A DNA stretch of 18,484 bases from JANMDR01 sp031409495 (GCA_031409495.1 JANNXI010000225.1:1-18484), one strand, 5' to 3'; positions 1 to 8,751 are shown, counted from the first letter of the stretch. Notes: generated by a model not told the origin, from the sequence alone. Translations and numbers: made by a program.

Positions 1-740
1 GGATGATACAAACACGTTGGGTGGAACTGAATAAATTCCATATTGGCAATCCGGCACCCAGCGCGCCAACCCATCGCCACGCCATCTCCCGTAGCAACAT
101 CGGGATTGGTCGTGTAAAGATACACTTTTCCGGTACCTCCGGTGGCCAACGCCACAAAGCGCGCGCCAATGGTAACCACTTTATTATTTACTTTATCGAG
201 TAAATACGCGCCTCTACAGCGGTTTTCATGGTTTTGATTGGCACCTTTAAGTTTGCGATCGGTGATTAAATCCAACGCCACATGGTGGGATAACACTTCG
301 ATATTCGGGTGTGATTTAAGCTGCTGTACCAGCGTTTTTTGTACGGCACGACCTGTCGCATCGGCCGCGTGCACGATGCGACGGTGCGAATGCCCGCCTT
401 CACGAGTTAGATGCAATTCTGCATGGTTATTGTCGTCGCGCGTGAAGGGTACGCCCTGTTCTACCAGCCATTCCACAGCCCGCCGCCCGCCATTTACCAC
501 GACGCGCACGGCTTCGTCTTTGCATAAACCGGCGCCCGCTATATGGGTATCGCGCACGTGTTCCTCTGCGGAATCGTCACCAGCCAATACCGCTGCAATC
601 CCTCCTTGCGCCCACGCGCTGGCGGTATCAAGCAGTTCTTGCTTGGTGACTAAGGCTACTTTTAAGTTCTCCGCTAGGCGCATTGCCAGCGACATACCCG
701 CAAGACCAGAACCAATGATTAAAACATCTACTGTTTTCAT
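1..740 (-). CDS. nadB: L-aspartate oxidase NadB (C-terminal part outside the window)
   Basis: This flavoenzyme oxidises L-aspartate to iminoaspartate, the first step of de novo NAD synthesis in the cytoplasm. The frame reads leftward from ATG at 740 and is open to the window edge, giving about 246 of the usual 530 or so residues. The N-terminus carries the FAD-binding GSGLAGMSLA motif (residues 10-19). Further on are the NadB hallmarks SAWAQGGIAA (41-50), TREGGHSHRRIVHAADATG (112-130), an ATGGTGKVY FAD segment (199-207) and FIQFHPT (236-242). The EGGHSxxRIxHxxDxTG motif separates NadB from fumarate reductase and succinate dehydrogenase flavoproteins. No strong Shine-Dalgarno sequence is visible before the ATG. 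The gene is divergent from rpoE, a common arrangement in proteobacteria. The assignment is firm; only the C-terminus is unseen. Confidence 0.96.
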   Translation of the reverse strand, partial: MKTVDVLIIGSGLAGMSLAMRLAENLKVALVTKQELLDTASAWAQGGIAAVLAGDDSAEEHVRDTHIAGAGLCKDEAVRVVVNGGRRAVEWLVEQGVPFTRDDNNHAELHLTREGGHSHRRIVHAADATGRAVQKTLVQQLKSHPNIEVLSHHVALDLITDRKLKGANQNHENRCRGAYLLDKVNNKVVTIGARFVALATGGTGKVYLYTTNPDVATGDGVAMGWRAGCRIANMEFIQFHPTCLYH

Positions 741-1076
741 AATAATTTAGGCAAAAATATAAAGTTACTTCAAATATTGGGTGGAAATCTGTTTTAATGT
801 TAAAAATTGCAACTAATTTCTAGTGCACCGCTGCAATGATGAACTATTTTTGCCGCTTCCGGTCTATCTTGAAACCGCAAATTTTGCTTTACGCCTGTTA
901 AAAACACATAAGCAGGCCTCAATAAGCAGTTTTGGCGGGAAACGATGCCGCAATGCACGTCGACTGTTGATTGCCAAGGGTAACGGCGACGGATTGTGCG
1001 GCAAAGTGGAGGCTCATGTGTTGCAGCTGAATATTGATTTGCTGTGACACCCGTAATTCATAAAAGGAGAGGATCA
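741..1076. other. nadB-rpoE divergent intergenic region
   Basis: This 336-bp spacer separates divergent nadB and rpoE. It holds a sigma-E-type promoter at 841-867 and, at its right end, a strong ribosome binding site for rpoE (AAGGAGAGG, 1064-1072). A GTG-initiated 74-codon frame (823-1047) lies inside. It has no visible ribosome binding site, would start upstream of the promoter elements, and matches no family I recognise, so I do not call it as a gene. Many betaproteobacteria carry a small gene here, and this frame could be a decayed remnant of one, but that is a guess. Confidence 0.5.
841..867 (+). promoter_or_regulatory. Probable sigma-E (RpoE) promoter for the rpoE operon
   Basis: The -35 element GAACTA (841-846) is separated by exactly 15 bp from the -10 element GTCTAT (862-867). 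The E. coli sigma-E consensus is GAACTT, about 15 bp, GTCTRA, so five of six bases match at each end. It points toward rpoE and would leave a leader of roughly 200 nt before the rpoE start. This fits the known autoregulation of rpoE operons. It was found by eye only. Confidence 0.62.
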
Positions 1077-1784
1077 ATGTCCGTTACGCTTATAATACCT
1101 GACACGTTCGCGGCTGCATCTGGTTTGTTTGAATCAGTGAAGCTGAATGCTGCGAAAACAAGCGAGTCAAAAATCCAAGAAAAAATGAGCGACCGTGAGG
1201 TTGACCAACAATTAGTAGAACGCGCGCAGTTAGGCGAAAAGCGCGCGTTTGAACTGCTGGTAATTAAATATCAGCGCAAAGTAGAACGCTTATTGTCGCG
1301 CATGGTGCGCGATCATGGCGAGGTAGAAGACATCACGCAAGAAGCGTTCATTAAGGCGTATCGTGCGCTAGCAAATTTTCGCGGCGATAGTGCTTTTTAT
1401 ACCTGGTTGTATCGCATTGCCGTTAACACTGCCAAGAATTATTTAGTGACGCAAGGTCGCCGCGCACCCACGAGCACCGAATTTGATGCCGATGAAGCTG
1501 AAAACTTTGAAGAAGCCGATGGATTGCGCGATTTGAACACGCCGGAAAGTTTGTTGATGTCAAAACAAATTGCCCAAACTGTGAATAGCGCAATTGATAG
1601 CTTGCCCGAAGAACTGCGTACCGCGATCACGTTACGGGAAATTGATGGTTTGAGTTACGAAGAAATTGCAGAAATTATGGATTGCCCCATCGGCACGGTG
1701 CGTTCGCGAATTTTCAGAGCCCGTGAAGCTGTAGCCACACAATTACGCCCGCAACTCGATACCGCCAAAGATAGGAGATGGTGA
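1077..1784 (+). CDS. rpoE: RNA polymerase sigma factor RpoE (AlgU/sigma-E)
   Basis: This ECF sigma factor drives the envelope-stress regulon and is held inactive by RseA. From ATG 1077 it has 235 residues. Region 2 spans about 56-124, including EVEDITQEAFIKAYRAL (82-98) and FYTWLYRIAVNTAKNYL (107-123). The region 4 helix-turn-helix is at about 185-220, with LSYEEIAEIMDCPIGTVRSR (192-211). The 1077 start has a strong AGGAG site 7 nt upstream. However, typical betaproteobacterial RpoE is about 199 residues and begins like MSDREVDQQLVERAQ, which corresponds to the internal ATG at 1185, whose ribosome binding site is weak. The extra 36 residues are therefore either a real extension or untranslated. 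The stop lies 1 nt before rseA, so the two are coupled. A TATAAT at 1091-1096 has no matching -35. Confidence 0.96.
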   Translation: MSVTLIIPDTFAAASGLFESVKLNAAKTSESKIQEKMSDREVDQQLVERAQLGEKRAFELLVIKYQRKVERLLSRMVRDHGEVEDITQEAFIKAYRALANFRGDSAFYTWLYRIAVNTAKNYLVTQGRRAPTSTEFDADEAENFEEADGLRDLNTPESLLMSKQIAQTVNSAIDSLPEELRTAITLREIDGLSYEEIAEIMDCPIGTVRSRIFRAREAVATQLRPQLDTAKDRRW

Positions 1785-1785
1785 A

Positions 1786-2364
1786 ATGAACGAGCAACTT
1801 TCAGCCCTAATGGATGGTGAACTTGACCGCACACAAGCGGCCAAAGTAATCACCCAATTAGGCGCCAATGAAGAGCAACGCGATTGCTGGGAAACTTACC
1901 ACTTGATGGCCGACGTAATGCGCGCCGATACGGTAGATGCGCAGGCTGTATGCGGCAAGCGCCGCCAACGCGCTAATGCTATTTTTGCGGCGCTTGCCGA
2001 TGAACCAACAGTGTTTGCGCCACGTGCAGTGCGGCCAAAATCAAAAGTAATAGGCGCCATTGGTAATGTGGCAAATCTTAGTTTATCGCGCGGCCCACGC
2101 ATCGCAATGGCGGTTGCGGCATCCATTATGACGGTATCTGCTGTGGGTGTTGTCGCGATGAAGGTGCAGCAAGGCGGCCAGCAAGACGGCGGCGTGAAGT
2201 TAATGGCGCAGCAGGCACCAGCTGCGGTTATTACCGTGGCGGCGCCAGCAGTAAATGTAAATGATTATTTGGTATTGCACCGGCAGTTTGCAAATCCCAG
2301 CGGTTTAAAACAGGCTACTTTTTCAACTAAGTGCAACGCCAAATCTAGCGCTGTTGTTTGCTAA
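1786..2364 (+). CDS. rseA: Anti-sigma-E factor RseA (MucA)
   Basis: This is an inner-membrane anti-sigma factor that sequesters RpoE until regulated proteolysis releases it. The 192-residue product has the typical N-terminal cytoplasmic helical domain opening MNEQLSALMDGELD, with CWETYHLMADVMR (34-46). A single membrane segment lies at about 104-125 (RIAMAVAASIMTVSAVGVVAM), and a periplasmic tail contains DYLVLHRQF (160-168), matching the YLLAHQEF-like motif of the family. The AGGAGA ribosome binding site (1773-1778) sits inside the end of rpoE, and only 1 nt separates the two genes, so co-translation is expected. The last 20 or so residues (ending in Cys) look less conserved than the rest. 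The assignment rests on both sequence and context. Confidence 0.92.
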   Translation: MNEQLSALMDGELDRTQAAKVITQLGANEEQRDCWETYHLMADVMRADTVDAQAVCGKRRQRANAIFAALADEPTVFAPRAVRPKSKVIGAIGNVANLSLSRGPRIAMAVAASIMTVSAVGVVAMKVQQGGQQDGGVKLMAQQAPAAVITVAAPAVNVNDYLVLHRQFANPSGLKQATFSTKCNAKSSAVVC

Positions 2365-2565
2365 TTCTTTCAATCCCAGCGTGTACTGCAATTTTGTACT
2401 AACGTAAAACCAACCATGATGCACACCGTCACCTCTCTCATTAACTTCCACAGTTGCAACCAGACACGCAATCATGCACGGTGGCTGCATGCGCCAGCTA
2501 ATGCAGGTTTTAGCACTGATTTTGGTGTGAAGTTTAACGGCAGCGCCGGTTCTAACTCCGCGTCT

Positions 2566-3660
2566 ATGGTGGTCATACGACCAAAAGCAATCCTTGCCAA
2601 ATTGGCACCGATGCTCGCTGCGTTTTTTGTATCAGCGGGATTTGTAGTTGAGGCTGTAGCGCAGCCGCGCGAATCACGATTCGCTGGTCTTCACCAAAAA
2701 GTGGATCCACTGGCGATATTGTCCAAAATTTCAAATGCGGCAAAAACCCTGCCTTACACCGGCATCGTTGTCCATCAAACGCCCGAACAAAGTATTACGA
2801 CGCGCATTACCCACTTGTTAGACCGGGCGGGCGTCGAACAAGAAAAAATTGAATTTTTAGACGGCCCGGTGCAAGAAATTGTGCGCCGCAATGACGAAAT
2901 TTTGCTCTACCGACCAGATTCAAAAACTGTGTTGGTGGATCGACGCATGACGGGGCGTTTTTTCCCCTCCTTGATCACGGGTGATGCGCAAGCGATATTG
3001 GAGAACTATAACTTAAAGGTAGAGGGAAACGAACGCATCGGTGGCTTAGAGTGCCAGTGGATTACCCTTGAACCTAAAGACAGCATGCGTTTTATGCACA
3101 GGCTGTGCTCTGAGTTGCAGCGTGGTTTATTGTTGCGGGCAGCGATGTATAACAAGCAAAACCAAATGGTGGAATCGTTTTCGTTTACACAGCTCGAAAT
3201 GGGTCGCGGTATTGCCACTCAAAACCTGCGTTCACGGTTTGAGTCCATTCCTGGTTGGCAGAGAGATTATGTTGTGCCCAAAGATGTCACAACCCAAGAA
3301 ACCGGCTGGCAAGCTGCGTCTGTACCTCCAGGTTTTAAGAAAGTGCTCGAGTTTTCTCGTACCTTGGTTGGTCGCAATGTGCCAGTATCGCAAATTGTGT
3401 TTTCCGACGGGCTCGCCCATATTTCAATTTTTGTAGAATCGGCTAATGGGGTTGAAAAAGTAATCACCCAAAGTACCGGTTCAGGCGCGACCAACTATGC
3501 GTTGCGTCCAGTAGCGGAATTCCAAGTAACGGTGGTGGGCGAGGTGCCGGTAGCTGCAGTGCAAGCGATCGCCGATAGCGTGAAGCGTCATACCGGATTG
3601 AATTCGCAGTTGGTCACCCCGCAATCGCAAGCCCAAACGCCAAGGCCGGGACGGCGCTGA
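2566..3660 (+). CDS. rseB: Periplasmic sigma-E regulatory protein RseB/MucB
   Basis: RseB/MucB binds the periplasmic part of RseA and shields it from proteolysis. It has a LolA-like N-terminal domain and a smaller C-terminal domain. From ATG 2566 the product is 364 residues and opens with a plausible signal peptide: basic MVVIRPKAILAK, then a hydrophobic stretch ending AVAQ before PRES. Family features include DPLAILSKISNAAKTLPYTG, KTVLVDRR, LECQWITLEPKD and the C-terminal VTVVGEVPVAAVQAIADSV. The frame also opens upstream at ATG 2416, which would add 50 residues ahead of the signal sequence. That extension has no signal-like character, so I prefer 2566, although neither start has a clear ribosome binding site. 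The gene follows rseA by about 200 nt. Confidence 0.9.
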   Translation: MVVIRPKAILAKLAPMLAAFFVSAGFVVEAVAQPRESRFAGLHQKVDPLAILSKISNAAKTLPYTGIVVHQTPEQSITTRITHLLDRAGVEQEKIEFLDGPVQEIVRRNDEILLYRPDSKTVLVDRRMTGRFFPSLITGDAQAILENYNLKVEGNERIGGLECQWITLEPKDSMRFMHRLCSELQRGLLLRAAMYNKQNQMVESFSFTQLEMGRGIATQNLRSRFESIPGWQRDYVVPKDVTTQETGWQAASVPPGFKKVLEFSRTLVGRNVPVSQIVFSDGLAHISIFVESANGVEKVITQSTGSGATNYALRPVAEFQVTVVGEVPVAAVQAIADSVKRHTGLNSQLVTPQSQAQTPRPGRR

Positions 3661-3766
3661 TTTTGTGCTTGAAATTTGCTGTTTTATCTCAATTTGTACT
3701 ATAGATCGCGCCCACTGCGGTTAGTTAGTTTGGCGCTATTTTTTTAATGTTTGTTTTGGAGAATGT

Positions 3767-5260
3767 ATGAATAAAACCATCAAGAGTTTTGTGGCAGGTG
3801 CACTTATTAGCGTGGGTGCGGTGCTTTTTGTACCCGCACAAAATAGCGTTGCCAAAGACTTACCTGACTTTGTAGAGCTCGTTGAAAAACAAGGCCCAGC
3901 CGTGGTCAATATTAGTACTCGCAGCCGTAGCCCTGCAGGCGGTAATTTTAATTTGCCAGACGGCATTGATCCCGAGCAAAGCGAAGAATTTTTAGAATTT
4001 TTCCGCCGCTTTATGCCCGACCGTGGTGGTCGCACTGATCCTCGCGATCCGCGTGGCACGGCCCCAGGCGCGCCAAAAAGCAAAACGCCTCAGCCACTGC
4101 GCCCGTCAGGCCAAGGCTCGGGATTTTTTATCGGTAGCGATGGCTTATTGCTGACAAACGCACACGTAATTGCTAAAGCCGACGAAGTCACCGTAACCTT
4201 GATTGATAAACGTGAGTTTAAAGCCAAGGTATTAGGATCAGACGAGCGCTCCGACATTGCCGTGCTAAAAATTGAAGGCGCGGCATTTCCGAAAGTAACA
4301 ATTGGCGATACCAATAAATTAAGAGTGGGCGAATGGGTTGTGGCGATCGGCTCTCCCTTCGGTTTTCGCAACACCGTCACCGCTGGCATTGTCAGCGCTA
4401 AAGGGCGCGATGAAGTAAGCCGTGGCCCCAATAGCGGTGGCGTACAGTTTATTCAAACTGACGTAGCCGTTAATCCTGGCAACTCGGGTGGACCATTGTT
4501 TAACGTGCGGGGCGAAGTAGTGGGTGTTAATTCACAAATTTACTCGGGTACCGGTGCGTATCAGGGTATTTCGTTTGCGATTCCAATTGATGAAGCTATT
4601 CGGATATCCGATCAAATCGTAAAATCCGGTCGCGTGTCCCGCGGGCGTTTGGGTGTCCGTATTCAGGATGTGACCAAAGATGTAGCTGAGAGCCTTGGAT
4701 TCGCAAAAGCCCAAGGTGCGCTGGTGCAAGATGTTGAGGTCGACACGCCCGCAGAAAAAGCTGGTCTGCAACCGGGCGACGTGATTTTGAAAGTTGACGG
4801 CAAGGCAGTTGAAGGGAGCTCTGAAACCACCCGCATCATCGGAGGCACTAAACCCGGTACGGCGGTAAAGCTGTCGATCTGGCGCAATGGTGCAACGCGC
4901 GAAATTACAGCAGTGGTTGCGGAAGTAAAAGATGAAAAGAAAGCGGAGGTCAAAAAAGCCAAAGCCAAGGAAGCTGCCGAGCCAGGGCGTTTAGGCATAG
5001 CAGTGTCGGATCTTGACGCCGATCAAAAGAAGCAATACAAGGTAAAAGATGGTGTGCTCGTTGAGGCGGTATCGGGCACGGCAGAGTCAATTTTAGAAGC
5101 TGGTTTTGTTATCACGCGGGTGAACAATACCGAAATTACGACTGCCAAACAGTTTGAAGCGTTAGCAGCAAAGCTTGATTTGAAAAAACCAATCGGCTTG
5201 CAGTTACGCAACAAGAAAGGTGAGCCGCAGTTTGTTACTTTTAGAGTTGAGGCCGAATAA
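3767..5260 (+). CDS. degP: Periplasmic serine endoprotease DegP/MucD (HtrA family, Do type)
   Basis: This HtrA-family protease/chaperone degrades misfolded envelope proteins and is a usual sigma-E operon member in this group (MucD). The 497-residue product has a signal peptide (about 1-29). The trypsin-like domain carries the complete triad His133 (TNAHV), Asp163 (RSDIAVLK) and Ser240 (NPGNSGGPLF). PDZ1 lies at about 292-385 (RGRLGVRIQDV, then GLQPGDVILKVDG) and PDZ2 at about 406-495 (GRLGIAVSDL). An unusually Lys/Ala-rich linker (388-403) joins the PDZ domains. A Q-linker-like Pro/Gly/Arg-rich segment (84-113) sits before the catalytic core. GGAG lies 5 nt before the ATG. It is 106 nt downstream of rseB and is followed by a hairpin terminator, so it probably closes the operon. 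Confidence 0.97.
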   Translation: MNKTIKSFVAGALISVGAVLFVPAQNSVAKDLPDFVELVEKQGPAVVNISTRSRSPAGGNFNLPDGIDPEQSEEFLEFFRRFMPDRGGRTDPRDPRGTAPGAPKSKTPQPLRPSGQGSGFFIGSDGLLLTNAHVIAKADEVTVTLIDKREFKAKVLGSDERSDIAVLKIEGAAFPKVTIGDTNKLRVGEWVVAIGSPFGFRNTVTAGIVSAKGRDEVSRGPNSGGVQFIQTDVAVNPGNSGGPLFNVRGEVVGVNSQIYSGTGAYQGISFAIPIDEAIRISDQIVKSGRVSRGRLGVRIQDVTKDVAESLGFAKAQGALVQDVEVDTPAEKAGLQPGDVILKVDGKAVEGSSETTRIIGGTKPGTAVKLSIWRNGATREITAVVAEVKDEKKAEVKKAKAKEAAEPGRLGIAVSDLDADQKKQYKVKDGVLVEAVSGTAESILEAGFVITRVNNTEITTAKQFEALAAKLDLKKPIGLQLRNKKGEPQFVTFRVEAE

Positions 5261-5287
5261 TTTAGCAGCAACATCATAAGAACCTCC

Positions 5288-5324
5288 AACGCCGCAGCGC
5301 TTAAGTTGAGTGTTGCGGCGTTTT
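5288..5324 (+). terminator. Hairpin terminator after degP
   Basis: The arms AACGCCGCA (5288-5296) and TGCGGCGTT (5314-5322) form a perfect 9-bp stem. The loop can pair further (CGCTT with GAGTG), and the stem ends in TTTT at 5321-5324. The T run is short, but the hairpin lies 27 nt past the degP stop and before the next gene, as expected of an intrinsic terminator. Confidence 0.75.
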
Positions 5325-5344
5325 GACTTTAAATTAAAAATATA

Positions 5345-5611
5345 ATGAAATTCACCATGCTTTCCCGTGGCTATTGCCACCTTTGCGACGTTATGCAGGA
5401 TGCGTTTTTGGTGTGGCAGGCACAGCCAAATAATGCTTCAAGAAGCCCTAACTTAGGGCATCTTCATGTTGTTGATGTAGATGAATTTAGCGATTTAGAA
5501 GCGCTCTGGGGCGATAAGGTACCCGTGCTTTTATTGAATGACGTTGAAGTTTGCCATTATCATTTTGATGCTGAAAAGCTAGACCAGGCACTCAGCGCTT
5601 TAGCGCCGTAG
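5345..5611 (+). CDS. Glutaredoxin-like thiol-disulfide protein (DUF836 type)
   Basis: This 88-residue protein has a thioredoxin-like fold signature. It opens with beta-strand KFTMLSRGYCHLCDVM, placing a CxxC (CHLC, Cys11-Cys14) after the first strand. VVDVDEF (42-48) forms the second strand, and the cis-proline segment KVPVLLLND (58-66) follows. Such short glutaredoxin-family proteins sit between mucD and lepA in many betaproteobacteria. Its partner is unknown, so a general cytoplasmic redox role is all that can be said. No strong ribosome binding site precedes the ATG, and the degP terminator lies just upstream, so its own promoter would be needed or readthrough must occur. The lepA-lepB genes expected next are absent here; glnE follows in the opposite direction. 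Confidence 0.82.
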   Translation: MKFTMLSRGYCHLCDVMQDAFLVWQAQPNNASRSPNLGHLHVVDVDEFSDLEALWGDKVPVLLLNDVEVCHYHFDAEKLDQALSALAP

Positions 5612-5620
5612 CCATACCCT

Positions 5621-5660
5621 GCCAAACGAAGCCAAATGAAGCCAAACTTAACCAAACATC
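5621..5660. repeat. 10-bp tandem repeat across the glnE stop codon
   Basis: Three near-identical 10-mers run head to tail: GCCAAACGAA (5621-5630), GCCAAATGAA (5631-5640) and GCCAAACTTA (5641-5650). A weaker fourth, ACCAAACATC, follows at 5651-5660. The repeat fills the gap between the convergent glutaredoxin-like and glnE genes and includes the glnE stop codon and its last codons. Confidence 0.75.
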
Positions 5661-8479
5661 GTGTGCCACACCCGCGCGACGCTGGCACGTTCGGTGACTA
5701 ATTCGTCGGCGGTAATTAGTGTTTGGCTTTCGTTATTGTTACGTGCAACATGAATTTTAGCGCGGTAGCTTAAATAGGCTTTAGCTAGAACTGCGGCGTC
5801 TTCTTCAGCCAAAATACCGAGCGCGGCAGCCCTAAAGAGTAACGCGGTGTTGCCCTTATTCTCGGTCAATTCAGGGTGTTGGCAACTGTAGGCCAGCACA
5901 ATAAACTGCACCATAAACTCAATATCTATCACGCCGCCGTGCACGTGTTTTAAATCGAAAACCTTCAAGGTGTCGCGGTCTTTAGGCGGCTTTATCTCAA
6001 GATACATTTTTTGCCGCATCTGCGCGATTTCCGTTTTGAGTGCGGACACATCACGCATTTTTTGTAGAACTTTATTGCGGATAGCATCGAAACGCGCTTT
6101 TAAGGATGGATCACCAGCGCACCAGCGCGCCCGTGTGAGCGCCTGATGCTCCCACGTCCACGCCCTCGACTGCTGATAATCTTCGTATGCGGCTAAACTT
6201 GAAACGAGTACACCGGCTTGGCCGTCTGGCCGCAACCGTAAGTCTGTTTCATACAAAATACCGCCTGAAGTTAACGTGTTTAGCCAGCCGTTCACGCGCT
6301 GGCCATACCGTGCAAAGTGACCCGCCTGCGATTGGCCGTGTTCCGCATCGGCCAGTGTTTCATCGTATAAAAACACTAAATCCAGGTCTGAGGCATAGCC
6401 CAGTTCTTTGCTGCCAAGTTTGCCATAGCCAATAATCGCAAAGCCACGGGGTGGCGCCCATACCGCATTTTCCACGCCGGAAGTTTGCGCCAGTTGTTGT
6501 TGCTGTTGCTGCCGCTGCGCCAGAACCAATGTGGCACCAAGCAGGCCATCGGCAAGCTCAGAAAGCGCGTCTGACAACTCCATCACGCCCAGTTTTCCTT
6601 CTATATCGCCAATGTTTAGCCTTAGCGTTTGCGCATGTTTGAAGGTGCGTAACAAATCATATTGGCGCTCCACATCGTTTGGTTGCGCATCGCATTCTGC
6701 GTGCAACGCCGGAAAAACCTGCGCGATGGTGGCAGATTTTTGTACACCAACGAGCTCATCAAGCAATATCGGGTGCCGTCGAATTTGTTCGGCCGCCCAA
6801 CTGCTTTGGGTGCACACCCGTACTAGCCTGATAACCGCAGCAGGGTACTGCGTGAGCATCGCTAAATAAGTTTCGCGCCTATCTATTGCTTCAAGCACCG
6901 CAATGGTGCGCCGCGCGGCACCCAAATAAGATCCTGTCGGCGCTGCGCCCATCGTCTCATTGGGTGATTGTTGCTTCACCGCGCTCAAGCACGCGTGCGC
7001 TAACGCATGCAGCCGCGCACGATTCTTGTCGCTTAAATTACTGTGTCTCGCGCCGTTTAACCATTGCGCTAACAGGGTAGCCGAGATGCCCTGCGCCTCG
7101 GCTGCATATCCCATCTTGGCTAACGCGCTGCTCCAAGAGGCAATAGAATCGGGCATCTTCGGGCTATTCTCTTGATGATTACTAGCCTTATTGCCTTCTG
7201 CGACCACTGTTGCTTCCGAACTTTGCGCATCTGGTGCATTAAAAACCGTTTCAAAAGCTTGACCCACAATACCGCGGTGCTTGTTTAATTCACCAAAAAA
7301 ATCTGCCCAATTAGCAAAACTCATGCTGATTGCCAGTGCTTCGCGCTCGGCCACAACCGTCGGCAATATTTGCGTTTGCTGATCAAGCCGATATTGCAGG
7401 CGATGTTCAACGTTTCTTAAAAATGTGTAAGCGGCCAGCAATTGCGACACCGCCGCCTCGCTTAGCAACTGATTTTGCCCGATAATGTTGAGTGCTTTGC
7501 GGGTGGAACGCGTTTGCAAAGCATGTTCGCGGCCACCGCGTATTAGTTGAAATAGCTGAGCAATAAATTCAATTTCCCGAATGCCACCCGGCCCGACCTT
7601 CACATCTTCTAAGCGATTACGTTTGGTGGCTTCCAACCTTATCTGCCCATGTAAATCGCGCATCTCGGCAATAGCACCATAGTCGTGATAACGCCTAAAT
7701 ACGAATGGATGCACGATTTCCATTAGGGCTTTTTTCTGCGCAATAACGGGTTCTGAAGTAGGCGCATTCAACACGCGCCCCTTCAGCCAAGCGTAACGCT
7801 CCCAAGGCCTTGCTTGTTTGATAAAGTAATCGCTCAACGCCGCAAAGCTGGACACCAACGGCCCACTGTCGCCAAAAGGACGTAGCCGCATATCAACACG
7901 AAACACAAACCCCATCGCATCGGTTTGGTCGAGTAGGGCAATGACGCGCTTACCGACGCGCGCAAAAAATTCGTGATTGCTGATGCAACTTTGGGTAGTT
8001 CCTGTAATGGCGGTTTCGCCATCCTCGGCATAGGCAAAAATTAAATCAATATCTGACGATACATTGAGCTCCCGCCCCCCAAGCTTGCCCATGCCGACGA
8101 CCAACAAGTGTTGCCGTTGGCCACTAGTGGCACCAATTGGGGTACCGTACACCGCGTTTAGCTCCGTCTGCGCCGCCAACAACGCAGCGTTGACGGTGAT
8201 TTCCGCAAATTCAGATATCACCCGTAGCACTTCGTCTAAGTCCGCCAGACCGTTAATGTCGCGAAAAATAAGGTGCAGCATCACTCGACGGCGCGCCTGA
8301 CGCAGCCTTGAGAAGGTTGATTCTATTGATACTGGCGTGCAAATTGCGGTTAAAGCTAATCGGTCTAGTGAATTAGCCGCATTGCAGCGTAGATAGTCAC
8401 TCAAAGACGCATCGGCGTCACATAATCGTTGCGCAAAGGGCGAAGCCTGAAACATTTTCTGCAGTTGCGAGTCATACAT
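5648..8479 (-). CDS. glnE: Bifunctional glutamine synthetase adenylyltransferase / deadenylylase GlnE
   Basis: GlnE adds AMP to, and removes it from, glutamine synthetase in response to PII and glutamine, setting nitrogen assimilation. The 943-residue product has two nucleotidyltransferase domains. The N-terminal (deadenylylase) half carries GMGKLGGREL and SSDIDLIF with Asp143/Asp145. The C-terminal (adenylylase) half carries GYGKLGSKEL and ASDLDLVF with Asp698/Asp700. Also visible are RDLHGQIRLEATKRN, GPGGIREIEFIAQLFQL and, near the end, HVHGGVIDIEFMVQF. A glutamine-rich run (QRQQQQQQLAQ) precedes the second catalytic domain. I chose ATG 8479 because GAGG lies 7 nt upstream in the message; the frame extends further to GTG 8590 but without family similarity. 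It is monocistronic here and divergent from yhdP. Confidence 0.96.
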   Translation of the reverse strand: MYDSQLQKMFQASPFAQRLCDADASLSDYLRCNAANSLDRLALTAICTPVSIESTFSRLRQARRRVMLHLIFRDINGLADLDEVLRVISEFAEITVNAALLAAQTELNAVYGTPIGATSGQRQHLLVVGMGKLGGRELNVSSDIDLIFAYAEDGETAITGTTQSCISNHEFFARVGKRVIALLDQTDAMGFVFRVDMRLRPFGDSGPLVSSFAALSDYFIKQARPWERYAWLKGRVLNAPTSEPVIAQKKALMEIVHPFVFRRYHDYGAIAEMRDLHGQIRLEATKRNRLEDVKVGPGGIREIEFIAQLFQLIRGGREHALQTRSTRKALNIIGQNQLLSEAAVSQLLAAYTFLRNVEHRLQYRLDQQTQILPTVVAEREALAISMSFANWADFFGELNKHRGIVGQAFETVFNAPDAQSSEATVVAEGNKASNHQENSPKMPDSIASWSSALAKMGYAAEAQGISATLLAQWLNGARHSNLSDKNRARLHALAHACLSAVKQQSPNETMGAAPTGSYLGAARRTIAVLEAIDRRETYLAMLTQYPAAVIRLVRVCTQSSWAAEQIRRHPILLDELVGVQKSATIAQVFPALHAECDAQPNDVERQYDLLRTFKHAQTLRLNIGDIEGKLGVMELSDALSELADGLLGATLVLAQRQQQQQQLAQTSGVENAVWAPPRGFAIIGYGKLGSKELGYASDLDLVFLYDETLADAEHGQSQAGHFARYGQRVNGWLNTLTSGGILYETDLRLRPDGQAGVLVSSLAAYEDYQQSRAWTWEHQALTRARWCAGDPSLKARFDAIRNKVLQKMRDVSALKTEIAQMRQKMYLEIKPPKDRDTLKVFDLKHVHGGVIDIEFMVQFIVLAYSCQHPELTENKGNTALLFRAAALGILAEEDAAVLAKAYLSYRAKIHVARNNNESQTLITADELVTERASVARVWHTMFG

Positions 8480-8751
8480 TTTGTAGCCTCGGGCGTTAAC
8501 AATTTGGCAGCACAAAAAAGTTGCGAAATAGGCATTATTTCTATGGAGTGGGCGCGTTAATGTACGCTGAACATCGGTAAAATGTAGCACACTGCGCTAG
8601 CAACTAGTGGGACGGTCGCTAAATCGGCGGCAACTCATTGTTCGCGCAGGAAAATGTTTCTACAAATTGCCATACTTAGACACTCCGCTAGGCAAAGCTT
8701 GGCATCACTCAACCTTACGAAACCGCTCACTAATGCAAAATAGGCTGTCCT

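Noticed and set aside
238..750. Rightward 170-codon frame over nadB
   Set aside because: It is an antisense shadow of the clearly coding leftward nadB frame.
823..1047. A 74-codon GTG-initiated frame between nadB and rpoE
   Set aside because: No ribosome binding site, a start upstream of the sigma-E promoter elements, and no recognisable family; treated as non-coding or at most a remnant.
3669..3702. Promoter for degP (TTGAAA ... TACTAT)
   Set aside because: The spacer is 22 bp, too long for a sigma-70 promoter, and no sigma-E match was found in the gap.
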